A DNA stretch of 39,500 nucleotides from Anaerocolumna sp. (GTDB lineage: Bacteria; Bacillota; Clostridia; Lachnospirales; Lachnospiraceae). The stretch is from positions 1 to 39,500 of the forward strand of contig JAQSXJ010000027.1 of the NCBI GenBank assembly GCA_029256725.1, written 5' to 3'. The notes beneath the pieces were generated by a model. It ran no database searches. It was not told the DNA's origin and saw nothing but the letters and a program-made list of their open reading frames with translations. Shown here in pieces: positions 15,864 through 23,907 of this stretch. The first letter of the stretch is position 1. Each line of letters starts with the position of its first letter. The position numbers and the translations under genes were made by a program.

Positions 15864-16187
15864 CATATGTAAAGGCAATGAAGGTGACAGGAGTTTGACT
15901 CCTTACCGGATAATTGTTTTCTGTCAGAGAGAGGAAGTCACCGGCTGAAAGCTTCCTTCAGTTCAGATAATTATTTACTTTCACACTGGAGCTGCATCCT
16001 TGAAGATAAGTAGGGGATGACGTAGTAGGCACGTTACGCTTAGACTTGAGTGCCTGACGAGAGGTTATATTGAAGTTTATATAATTGCTCAGAAGGAATT
16101 AGGGTGGTACCGCGGAATGGTTCTAGTTTTAAGAAATGTCTTAAAATGATGATACAGCTCCGTCCCTTTTGGGACGGAGCTTTTTTG
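15864..16187 (+). ncRNA. T-box leader (tRNA-Phe sensing) of pheST
   Basis: The leader has the conserved T-box sequence AGGGTGGTACCGCG at 16101-16114, whose UGGU can pair with the ACCA end of uncharged tRNA. The stem I elements are an AGAGAG element around 15926-15931 and a GGAAG...GGCTG...CTTCC distal stem near 15933-15955. UUC at 15962-15964 is a suitable Phe specifier codon, although another UUC lies at 15957-15959. A rho-independent terminator closes the leader. Uncharged tRNA-Phe should stabilise the antiterminator and allow transcription of pheS and pheT. Confidence 0.92.
16157..16186 (+). terminator. T-box regulated terminator before pheS
   Basis: GCTCCGTCCC (16157-16166), a TTTT loop, GGGACGGAGC (16171-16180) and six T form a textbook intrinsic terminator. 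It is the alternative to the antiterminator built around the T-box sequence at 16101-16114. Confidence 0.95.
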
Positions 16188-16279
16188 ATGCGTAAGAGTA
16201 GCAGACTCTTAGGCAGGATGAAACGGTAATAAGTGTTTCATTGCAGCTATATTAAGTTTTATTGAAGGAAAGGAGAAAG

Positions 16280-17302
16280 ATGATGCAGGAAAAATTAAAA
16301 GCAATTGTAAATGACGCCCTTGAGAAAATGAAAGCAGCAGATCAGCTTGACACTTTAAATGATATAAAAGTAGCATATCTGGGTAAAAAAGGCGAGCTGA
16401 CAGAAATCTTAAAGTCTATGAAGGAGGTATCTCCTGAAGACAGACCTAAGGTAGGTCAGTTAGTAAATGAAGCCAGAACTGTTCTGGAGGAGAAATTAGA
16501 GGACGCTAAAAAAGGCTTCCTTAATAAGATAAAAGAAGAGCAGATAAAGAAGGAAACGATCGACGTTACTCTTCCTGCTAAAAGACCTCATATGGGACAC
16601 CGCCATCCGAATAATATAGCTTTGGATGAAGTAGAGAGAATCTTCGTTGGTATGGGTTATGAAGTGGTGGAAGGTCCTGAAGTAGAGTATGATTACTACA
16701 ACTTCGAAGCACTTAATATACCTGCTAACCACCCTGCTAAGGATGAACAGGATACTTTCTATGTTAACAGCAATATTCTGTTAAGGACGCAGACTTCACC
16801 GGTTCAGGTAAGAGTAATGGAAGAGGGAAAACTACCTATTCGTATGATTGCACCGGGAAGAGTATTCCGTTCCGATGAAGTGGATGCCACTCATTCACCT
16901 TGTTTTAACCAGATTGAAGGACTTGTAATAGATAAGAATATCACTTTTTCCGATTTAAAGGGTACCCTGGCTGAATTTGCAAAACAACTTTTTGGTGAAG
17001 GCACAAAAGTTAAATTCAGACCTCATCACTTCCCCTTCACTGAGCCTAGTGCAGAGGTAGATGTAACCTGCTTTAAATGTGGCGGAGACGGCTGTCGTTT
17101 CTGTAAAGGCACTGGCTGGATTGAAATCCTTGGCTGCGGTATGGTTCATCCTAACGTACTTAAGATGAGCGGTATCGATCCGGAGGAATACACTGGATTT
17201 GCTTTCGGTGTTGGTCTTGAGCGTATTACACTTCTAAAATATGAAATTGATGATATGAGACTCTTATACGAGAATGATATCCGATTCTTAAAGCAGTTCT
17301 AG
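16280..17302 (+). CDS. pheS: Phenylalanyl-tRNA synthetase alpha subunit
   Basis: 340 residues from the ATG at 16280; the next codon is also ATG and has the better distance (7 bases) to AGGAG, so either may be used. A TTG at 16262 is upstream of the SD and is rejected. The N-terminal ~90 residues are the tRNA-binding coiled coil. The class II catalytic core follows with [30 protein letters not shown] (motif 2 region), [23 protein letters not shown] and the motif 3 [17 protein letters not shown] Cys-rich segment ([17 protein letters not shown]) is usual in Firmicute PheS. It makes an alpha2-beta2 enzyme with PheT and is under T-box control. Confidence 0.97.
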   Translation: MMQEKLKAIVNDALEKMKAADQLDTLNDIKVAYLGKKGELTEILKSMKEVSPEDRPKVGQLVNEARTVLEEKLEDAKKGFLNKIKEEQIKKETIDVTLPAKRPHMGHRHPNNIALDEVERIFVGMGYEVVEGPEVEYDYYNFEALNIPANHPAKDEQDTFYVNSNILLRTQTSPVQVRVMEEGKLPIRMIAPGRVFRSDEVDATHSPCFNQIEGLVIDKNITFSDLKGTLAEFAKQLFGEGTKVKFRPHHFPFTEPSAEVDVTCFKCGGDGCRFCKGTGWIEILGCGMVHPNVLKMSGIDPEEYTGFAFGVGLERITLLKYEIDDMRLLYENDIRFLKQF

Positions 17303-17385
17303 AATGAATATAGTGGTACTGCCAAAAAGACAGTAACTTAATTCACACTTATTATAGAAAGAAACAGATTAATAGGAGGAGACAC

Positions 17386-19824
17386 ATGAATACGCCATTG
17401 TCATGGATTAAAGCATATGTGCCGGGGCTTAACGTTACCCCTCAGGAATATACTGATAAAATGACCTTAAGCGGTAGTAAGGTTGAAGGATTTGATGCCC
17501 TTGATAGGGATCTTGAGAAAATAGTAGTAGGTAAGATATTAAAGATAGAAAGACATCCGGATGCAGATAAACTGATTATCTGTCAGGTACAGATTACAGA
17601 AGACGGAGAAACTGTACAGATTGTAACAGGTGCTCCCAATGTATCCGAAGGAGATGTCATTCCTGTTGTATTAGAAGGCGGAAGAGTTGCCGGTGGACAC
17701 GATGGTAATAAAACAGCCGGTGGAATCAAGATCAAGAAGGGTAAGCTTCGTGGCGTAGAATCCTTTGGTATGATGTGTTCAATTGAAGAACTGGGTTCCA
17801 GCAAAGAGATGTATCCAGAAGCTCCCGATAACGGAATTTATATCTTCAGTAATAATGAAGCCTATAAAGATATAAAAATCGGCTCCAGTGCAATAGAAGC
17901 TCTTGGGCTTAACGATGTGGTGTTTGAATATGAGATCACCTCTAACCGTGTGGACTGCTTTGGTGTAATTGGTCTTGCCAGAGAAGCAGCAGCAACCTTT
18001 AATCAGGAATTTATACCTCCTGTTGTCAAAGAAACCGGCAACAATGAAAAGGCATCAGATTTTATAAAAGTTTCCATTGAAGACAGTGATCTTTGCTCCA
18101 GATATGTAGCAAGAGTAGTTAAGAATATTAAGATAGCACCTTCACCGCAGTGGATGCAGAGAAGACTCGCTGCATGCGGTATCAGACCTATTAACAATAT
18201 CGTAGATATCACAAACTATGTAATGGAAGAGTATGCCCAGCCTATGCATGCCTATGACCTTGACCTGATAGCAGGAAAAGAGATCATTGTACGCAGAGGT
18301 AAAGACGGAGAAGAATTTACTACCCTTGACGGTCAGGTAAGAAAGATTGATTCTTCTATCCTTATGATTTGTGATGGTGAAAAGCCTGTTGGTATCGCAG
18401 GAATCATGGGTGGCGAGAATTCAAAGATTACAGACGAAGCAACTACTCTGCTCTTTGAAGCAGCTTGCTTTGACGGCACCAATATCCGCCTCTCCGGTAA
18501 AAAAATTGGACTTAGAACAGATGCAGCAGCAAAGTTTGAGAAAGGCTTAGATCCCAATACTGCACTAGAAGCAATTAACAGAGCCTGCCAATTAATCGAA
18601 GAACTGGGTGCCGGTGAAGTTGTAGGTGGTGCAGCAGATGTATATCCTGTAATTCGCACAGAAAAAAGAGTTCCTTTTGATTATAACAGAACAAATAAAG
18701 TACTTGGCACAAACCTCTCCAAAGAGACCATGCTTTCCTATTTTAAGAAAATCGATCTGAGTTATGATGAAGAGACCAGTGAAGTAATTGTACCAAGCTG
18801 GAGGCAGGATGTTAATTTGCAGGCTGATTTAGATGAAGAAGTAGCACGTTTCTTTGGGTATGATAATATACCTACGACCCTTCCAAACGGAGAAGCCACA
18901 ACAGGAAGCCTTCCCTTTAAGCTTCGCATTGAGAATGTAGCAAGAAACGTAGCGGAACAATGCGGTTTTTCAGAGGCTATGAGCTATTCCTTTGAGAGTC
19001 CTAAGGTATTTGACAGACTGCTTCTTCCGGCAGAAGATAAGAAACGCCAGGCAGTTGTTATTTCAAACCCTCTTGGTGAAGATTATAGCATAATGAGAAC
19101 GCTTCCTCTTAACGGAATGTTCCTGTCACTGTCTACTAATTATAACCGCAGAAATAAGAATGTGCGCCTTTACGAATTATGCAACACCTATCAGCCGAAA
19201 GCACTTCCTCTGACAGAGCTGCCTGAGGAAAGAGTGCAGTTAGTTCTTGCTTTCTACGGTGACGGAGATTTCTTTGAACTAAAAGGTGTACTGGAAGAGA
19301 TTCTTACAAAAGTGGGATTAAAGGACAGAGTAAGCTATGAACCAGGAACCTTAAAGCCTTATCTCCATCCAGGAAGACAGGCTGAAATGACATATGATGG
19401 TACCATTATCGGTTATTTAGGTGAAATACATCCTGATGTACTTGAGGGCTATGATATCGGTGATAAGGCTTATGTCGGAGTGCTGGATATGCCTGAAATC
19501 GTAGCAAGAGCTTCCTTTGATGTAAAATATCAGGGTATTGCGAAATATCCTGCGGTTACCAGAGATCTAAGCATGCTGGTGAAGAAAGAGATAACAGCCG
19601 GCCAGGTTGAGGAAGTTATTCGTAAGAGCTCTGGCAGCATACTTGAGAACTGTGAACTCTTTGATATCTATGAGGGTACACAGATCAAGCCAGGATTTAA
19701 ATCAATGGCCTATTCCCTATCTTTCAGAGCAAAGGACAGAACTTTGGAGGAGAAGGATATTACAGAGGTTATGAACAGAATCCTTAAGAATCTTGGTAAT
19801 ATGGGAATTGAATTAAGACAATAG
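17386..19824 (+). CDS. pheT: Phenylalanyl-tRNA synthetase beta subunit
   Basis: 812 residues, normal length. Order of domains: N-terminal PheT leader (MNTPLSWIKAYVPG), EMAP/OB tRNA-binding domain (about 40-150, GKILKIERHPDADKLIICQV), B3/B4 editing domain (about 210-390), B5 domain (VPFDYNRTNKVLG onward), the catalytic-like core, and the FDX-ACB anticodon-binding domain from about residue 718 (KYPAVTRDLSMLVKKEITAGQ). The SD is AGGAGGAG. It lies 83 bases after pheS; that gap contains a short hairpin around 17311-17337 but no promoter, so both genes depend on the T-box leader. Confidence 0.97.
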   Translation: MNTPLSWIKAYVPGLNVTPQEYTDKMTLSGSKVEGFDALDRDLEKIVVGKILKIERHPDADKLIICQVQITEDGETVQIVTGAPNVSEGDVIPVVLEGGRVAGGHDGNKTAGGIKIKKGKLRGVESFGMMCSIEELGSSKEMYPEAPDNGIYIFSNNEAYKDIKIGSSAIEALGLNDVVFEYEITSNRVDCFGVIGLAREAAATFNQEFIPPVVKETGNNEKASDFIKVSIEDSDLCSRYVARVVKNIKIAPSPQWMQRRLAACGIRPINNIVDITNYVMEEYAQPMHAYDLDLIAGKEIIVRRGKDGEEFTTLDGQVRKIDSSILMICDGEKPVGIAGIMGGENSKITDEATTLLFEAACFDGTNIRLSGKKIGLRTDAAAKFEKGLDPNTALEAINRACQLIEELGAGEVVGGAADVYPVIRTEKRVPFDYNRTNKVLGTNLSKETMLSYFKKIDLSYDEETSEVIVPSWRQDVNLQADLDEEVARFFGYDNIPTTLPNGEATTGSLPFKLRIENVARNVAEQCGFSEAMSYSFESPKVFDRLLLPAEDKKRQAVVISNPLGEDYSIMRTLPLNGMFLSLSTNYNRRNKNVRLYELCNTYQPKALPLTELPEERVQLVLAFYGDGDFFELKGVLEEILTKVGLKDRVSYEPGTLKPYLHPGRQAEMTYDGTIIGYLGEIHPDVLEGYDIGDKAYVGVLDMPEIVARASFDVKYQGIAKYPAVTRDLSMLVKKEITAGQVEEVIRKSSGSILENCELFDIYEGTQIKPGFKSMAYSLSFRAKDRTLEEKDITEVMNRILKNLGNMGIELRQ

Positions 19825-19839
19825 TAGAAACCTTATTAG

Positions 19840-19955
19840 AAGTCCTTTTCTCTGAAGATTTTGTGTGCTATCCTCAAAACGGATTGTTTGAACGAAGTTA
19901 AGTATCTGTTTGAGGATATGCCAAGCACAAAAACTACAGAGAATCAGGACTTTTT
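19840..19955 (+). terminator. Long imperfect hairpin after pheT
   Basis: AAGTCCT (19840-19846) pairs with AGGACTT (19946-19952), CTCTG with CAGAG, TTTTGTG with CACAAAA and TATCCTCAAA with TTTGAGGATA, giving arms of about 45 bases around a 21-base loop, then a T run. It probably ends the pheST transcript. The arms are much longer than a standard terminator, so another role is possible. The rest of the gap up to the next gene (19956-20126) holds only the promoter at 20058-20087. Confidence 0.6.
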
Positions 19956-20057
19956 ATACATTGTAGCGGAAGTATGAAGCTTTCTGTTTCGTGCAAATTT
20001 CCGCCTCATAGATAAAAACTGACGTTTGACACTCGAATCAACTTTTCTGACAAGGTT

Positions 20058-20087
20058 TTGACAAATTAAGCCATTATGATGTACAAT
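20058..20087 (+). promoter_or_regulatory. Promoter of the Ig/SbsA-like surface protein
   Basis: TTGACA at 20058-20063, an 18-base spacer and TACAAT at 20082-20087. It is 39 bases ahead of the start codon, and the gene has a strong SD (GAGGAGG), which suggests high expression. Confidence 0.75.
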
Positions 20088-20126
20088 AACAATAGTCAGA
20101 CAAATAAACAACAGAGGAGGTTCAAT

Positions 20127-22685
20127 ATGAAAAAAGGGATGAGAAAAGCGCTGGCAGTTCTTATGATTACTGCACTGATATTGCCTTTGCTTACCTCAAT
20201 AGGTTCTCTCACTGCCAAAGCGGCAGCAGCACCGGCTCTTTCCACGAAGACAAGAACTCTGGTAGGAGTTGGTTCAACTTTTACCTTAAGTGTAAAGAAT
20301 CTGGATAAAACAAAAGTGAAATCCACTAAGTGGACTTCATCCAATAAGAAGATTGCAACAGTTGGCGCCACCACCGGTTATGTTACGGCAAAAGGTAAAG
20401 GAAGCGCAACAATTAAATTAACTATTACATATACAAATAAGAAGACAACTACTTTGAGTTGTAAGGTAACTGTTAAGATACCTGCAACGAAAATTGTAAT
20501 CAACAACGCAACAGATACAGCAGATAACAATGGAAGACATTTGTTAGAGGTTGGTGAAAAGTATGATTTCAATGTAACATTAACACCCTCCAATGCCAAT
20601 GATGTTGTAACCTACAGCATTAACAAACCGGAGTTTGCAACCGTTGATAAAAACGGTATTGTTACAGGAATTAAACCTGGGTTTGTAATTCTCACAGCAA
20701 CTGCTTCTATGACAGAGGCTGGAGCCTCAAAGAGCAGTGTTTTCAGTAGTATAAACATTGAAGTAGCAGGCAAGACAGCAAGAGTTAAGTCAGCAGTTAT
20801 TACCGATAATTCTACCCTGACCGTTACGTTCGACCGTGCAGTGGATGCAGCTACAATCTTTGACAAGAATAAGAAACTGTTGAATGTTCTAGAGATTACA
20901 CCTAAGGCAGATGAAAAAGGTAATCTGGCAAGTGGAGTAGGTACCCTGTCAGGAACTTTGTCTTCCGATGCGAAGGTATTAACAATCAATACAACAAAGA
21001 TTTTTAGCGGTAAATATAATATCCACGTTTCATCTGCTATTTTATCCACAGATGGTATAGCAATGCAGAACTATTATACAGACTTGACCTATGTGGATAC
21101 TACACCACCATATTATACAGGCTTTACAGTAGATGATTCCGGGTATAAGGCATCCATTAACTTCTCAGAAAGTATGGATTTCTCAGGTCTTACTATCGTA
21201 GATGCAAGATTGAATACAACATCAACCGCAACTCAGGCTATGCCAGCAACCCTGGCTCTGCTTAAGAGCAAGACGAACTATAAGCCAAGTGCTGATGGTA
21301 AGTCCCTGATAATAGATATGTCAAGCATTTCAAGTTATGATAAAGACAAACAGTTTACAGTGGTTTTATCCGGTATTAAAGATCTTGCAGGAAACTATCC
21401 TACAACATACAATATCTCTACTATAGTAGGAACAGATACATCCTATAAACCTCAGGCAAACATTGTCATGATAGAGAGAACCGGCTATAATACCATAACA
21501 GCTACCTTTAACAGAAACATCCGCGTTCCCGGTGTACTTCAGTTAAGTAATGGCGAATATATAACAAATGGTACGGTAGACGCAACAGATGCCAAGAAGG
21601 TTAACTACACGATTTCCTCCACAGGAGCTCTGCTTACAGGCGTACAGAAGGTGTTTATCGGTATGTGGGATAGTTACAATGTTAATCCTTCCGATACTAC
21701 CGGCAGATCCTTCTTAACTTATACGGTTGACTTTACAATCACTACGAATATACCTAGTATAAGTAAATTTGAACTGAGGACAGAAAGCGTAAACGGAACA
21801 GATACCTATCTGTTAACATTGACTTATAACAAAGACGTAACGCTTATGTCACAGACCGGTAACCTTACAGCTACCAGAGTTGTTACCTCCAATAACGATA
21901 TCTATAGCAACAGAACAATATCTTATATGGCTTCTGTCAGCGGAAATATTGTTACCTTAATATTGAACTCTTCACAATTTAGTGATGCAGGTCAGTATAC
22001 CATATCAATACCTTCCGGATTAGTAAAGGATCAATATTATAATACGAATCCTGAAGAGACAATCCAGCTTTCAAAGACAGCCTCTGCATCATCAATATTA
22101 CCAGGCCCCAGGTCAGTAACTCAGTCACCGGTTACACCAAGCCAGATATTTGTAACCTTTGCGGATAAAGTTGATGAAGTAACAGCACAGACGATTACAA
22201 ATTACTATATACCGGGTGTAAGTATTATAAAGGCAGAACTTACCTCCAACGCAAATACAGGAGCAACTATTACCCTGACTGTAGCAGCAGGTTCCATATC
22301 ATATACAACCTTGTACCCGATTACCATAACAAATATCAAGGGTTACAACAATACGTATACAGCTATGAATCCTTTTAGCAGCACCATTGCTTTAACTGAA
22401 AATTCAGGACCTTATTTAACCGGAGCAACTTATACTTATCCTAATATCGTTACACTGACTTTCAGTGAAAATGTGAAAGGAAACCCCAGCTTTGAAGCCT
22501 TACAGAATAATATCAATATGGCTTACAGCTGCTCCTTCGCAGATAACAAGGTAATGATTCTGTTAAATAATACACCTTCTAAAGGTGTACCGATTACAAT
22601 CAAGGCTACAACAAGCAACTCTGTAACAGATACCAGCGGTAATGCAGCTACCTTTACAGAAGTAACAGTAGTACCTAATTATTAA
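20127..22685 (+). CDS. Large secreted Ig-like / SbsA-like surface protein
   Basis: 852 residues from the ATG at 20127, directly after GAGGAGG; a start at 20076 would overlap the -10 box and is rejected. A signal peptide (cleavage near AKA, residue 32) is followed by two BIG2 Ig domains (about 37-117 with SSNKKIATV, and about 118-220). The rest is a series of SbsA/Big_5-like Ig repeats, each with a VTFDRAVD, INFSESMD, ATFNRNIR or LTFSENVKG type strand and a domain-ending GxY or TDTSGN segment. No sortase motif, SLH domain or membrane anchor is seen. The composition is Thr/Ser/Asn rich. It could be an S-layer or other abundant envelope protein; the function is not known. Confidence 0.8.
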   Translation: MKKGMRKALAVLMITALILPLLTSIGSLTAKAAAAPALSTKTRTLVGVGSTFTLSVKNLDKTKVKSTKWTSSNKKIATVGATTGYVTAKGKGSATIKLTITYTNKKTTTLSCKVTVKIPATKIVINNATDTADNNGRHLLEVGEKYDFNVTLTPSNANDVVTYSINKPEFATVDKNGIVTGIKPGFVILTATASMTEAGASKSSVFSSINIEVAGKTARVKSAVITDNSTLTVTFDRAVDAATIFDKNKKLLNVLEITPKADEKGNLASGVGTLSGTLSSDAKVLTINTTKIFSGKYNIHVSSAILSTDGIAMQNYYTDLTYVDTTPPYYTGFTVDDSGYKASINFSESMDFSGLTIVDARLNTTSTATQAMPATLALLKSKTNYKPSADGKSLIIDMSSISSYDKDKQFTVVLSGIKDLAGNYPTTYNISTIVGTDTSYKPQANIVMIERTGYNTITATFNRNIRVPGVLQLSNGEYITNGTVDATDAKKVNYTISSTGALLTGVQKVFIGMWDSYNVNPSDTTGRSFLTYTVDFTITTNIPSISKFELRTESVNGTDTYLLTLTYNKDVTLMSQTGNLTATRVVTSNNDIYSNRTISYMASVSGNIVTLILNSSQFSDAGQYTISIPSGLVKDQYYNTNPEETIQLSKTASASSILPGPRSVTQSPVTPSQIFVTFADKVDEVTAQTITNYYIPGVSIIKAELTSNANTGATITLTVAAGSISYTTLYPITITNIKGYNNTYTAMNPFSSTIALTENSGPYLTGATYTYPNIVTLTFSENVKGNPSFEALQNNINMAYSCSFADNKVMILLNNTPSKGVPITIKATTSNSVTDTSGNAATFTEVTVVPNY

Positions 22686-22738
22686 TCGTAATCATTAACT
22701 ACAGACATACTTATATTAATAAAGTTATGGATTTAAAC

Positions 22739-22783
22739 AAAAAAGAACTTTTGCAGGATATACTTGCGAAAGTTCTTTTTTTT
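22739..22783 (+). terminator. Intrinsic terminator of the surface-protein gene
   Basis: AAAAGAACTTTTGC (22741-22754) pairs with GCGAAAGTTCTTTT (22766-22779) over 14 bases with one G-U pair, followed by T residues. It is 53 bases after the stop codon. Confidence 0.9.
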
Positions 22784-22881
22784 AAAACATCTTTTAGTTT
22801 TCAACTTATGCCCTGTGTTAGGTGCTTTAGCACATAAATAATAAGAAAGTTGAAAACATCTTTAGTTTTCAACTTATGCCC
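22784..22881. repeat. Direct repeat with embedded palindrome upstream of vanZ-like gene
   Basis: Copy 1 (22784-22813, 30 bases) and copy 2 (22853-22881, 29 bases) are identical except for one T. Each contains GTTTTCAACTT (22797-22807 and 22865-22875). Between them AAGTTGAAAAC (22847-22857) can pair with either copy: with the first around a 39-base loop that includes GTGC-TTTA-GCAC, or with the second around only 7 bases. The array stops just before the TTTACG/TATAAT promoter, so it may be an operator or the remains of a small palindromic element. Confidence 0.75.
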
Positions 22882-22883
22882 CC

Positions 22884-22912
22884 TTTACGTACTTATGGTT
22901 TTGTTTTATAAT
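22884..22912 (+). promoter_or_regulatory. Promoter of the vanZ-like gene
   Basis: TTTACG at 22884-22889 and TATAAT at 22907-22912 with a 17-base spacer. It begins three bases after the direct-repeat array and is 39 bases ahead of the GTG start. Confidence 0.6.
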
Positions 22913-22950
22913 AGTTGAGATATAAAAACCTGCAGTGGAGGACTTTGTCA

Positions 22951-23421
22951 GTGAAAAACCTCAGTAACAAACTAATAATGTCTGTCAGCCGCTTACTGTT
23001 TGTGTTATATCTTATTTTATTAGCATATTTTTTGTTTTTTAGTGAACATTACGGAAGAACAATTAGTTCTGGTGAATATAGATATAATTTAACCTTATTT
23101 AAAGAAGTTAAGCGATTTATAGAATACAGAGATGTCATCGGACCGGAGGCTTTTATTGTTAATATATTCGGAAACGTTCTGGCATTTGCACCATTTGGAT
23201 TTGTATTACCCATCATTAGTCCGGACAACAGAAAACTATTAAATATTACTCTTTTAAGCCTGGAATTCAGCCTTACAATTGAACTGCTGCAATTAATCTT
23301 TAAAGTGGGGATTTTTGATGTTGATGATCTTCTAATGAATACCATAGGAGGATTTATAGGAGGTCTATGCTTTTTTCTTGCAAGAAAGATGCTAAGATCA
23401 TTTCGAAGAAAATATAAATAA
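22951..23421 (+). CDS. VanZ-like family membrane protein
   Basis: 156 residues from the GTG at 22951, which lies 9 bases after GGAGG; upstream TTG codons are too close to the SD or overlap the transcription start. Four membrane segments are visible. The family pattern is clear: YNLTLFKEVKRFI, then NIFGNVLAFAPFGFVLP, ELLQLIFKVGIFDVDDLLMNTIGGFIGG. VanZ gives low-level teicoplanin resistance in enterococci, but most chromosomal homologues have no known role. There are no van genes nearby. A small membrane-protein gene follows after 65 bases. Confidence 0.85.
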   Translation: MKNLSNKLIMSVSRLLFVLYLILLAYFLFFSEHYGRTISSGEYRYNLTLFKEVKRFIEYRDVIGPEAFIVNIFGNVLAFAPFGFVLPIISPDNRKLLNITLLSLEFSLTIELLQLIFKVGIFDVDDLLMNTIGGFIGGLCFFLARKMLRSFRRKYK

Positions 23422-23486
23422 AACGAAATAAAACAGATATAAAATATAAGTTCAACTTATATAGATATAGCTTTAAGGGGTGATAT

Positions 23487-23813
23487 ATGTTTAAAACGAG
23501 AAAAGACAGTTATAAGTTTACAGGGAAAAGTCATTCTGTAAAAGGGATGGTGTCAACGGTCATAGGCGGTGTGAGTATTGCCGGACTTCTGGCACTATTT
23601 ATTGTGTCAGGGATATACAAAGGGAACGGTTCCATCATGTTTGGTATCGCAGGAATGATATTGTTTATTTTATGTTTTATAGGTTTTATTGTAGGTGTAA
23701 GAGCCTGTTTGGAAAAAGAAATCTATTATACTGCACCAATTACGGGAATGTCTATAAACGGTATTCTTACTATCACTTTATTTATACTCTATGTGATGGG
23801 GATCTTTATGTAA
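23487..23813 (+). CDS. Small membrane protein, DUF6142-like
   Basis: 108 residues: a basic N-terminus (MFKTRKDSYKFTGKSHSVKGM) and three hydrophobic segments (about 24-44, 50-70 and 85-106). The YKFTGKSHSVKG start resembles small Lachnospiraceae membrane proteins filed as DUF6142, but that assignment is from memory. No catalytic residues are apparent. ATG 23487 follows AGGGGTG. It sits between a vanZ-like gene and an aminopeptidase gene on the same strand. Confidence 0.65.
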   Translation: MFKTRKDSYKFTGKSHSVKGMVSTVIGGVSIAGLLALFIVSGIYKGNGSIMFGIAGMILFILCFIGFIVGVRACLEKEIYYTAPITGMSINGILTITLFILYVMGIFM

Positions 23814-23907
23814 TAGGTACCTGTAACATAATAATAAGAGGTGTTTAAGTTACTTACAATCGTAACAGAAGGAAAAATAAAATTGAAGTATAAAGGAGGT
23901 TTCTTAT

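Noticed and set aside
20076..20126. 17-residue extension of the surface protein
   Set aside because: The frame would start within the promoter spacer and pass through the -10 box; the signal peptide begins at 20127.
22784..22881. Two-copy direct repeat considered as a minimal CRISPR
   Set aside because: Only two copies, the spacer is itself palindromic with the repeat, and no cas gene is nearby.
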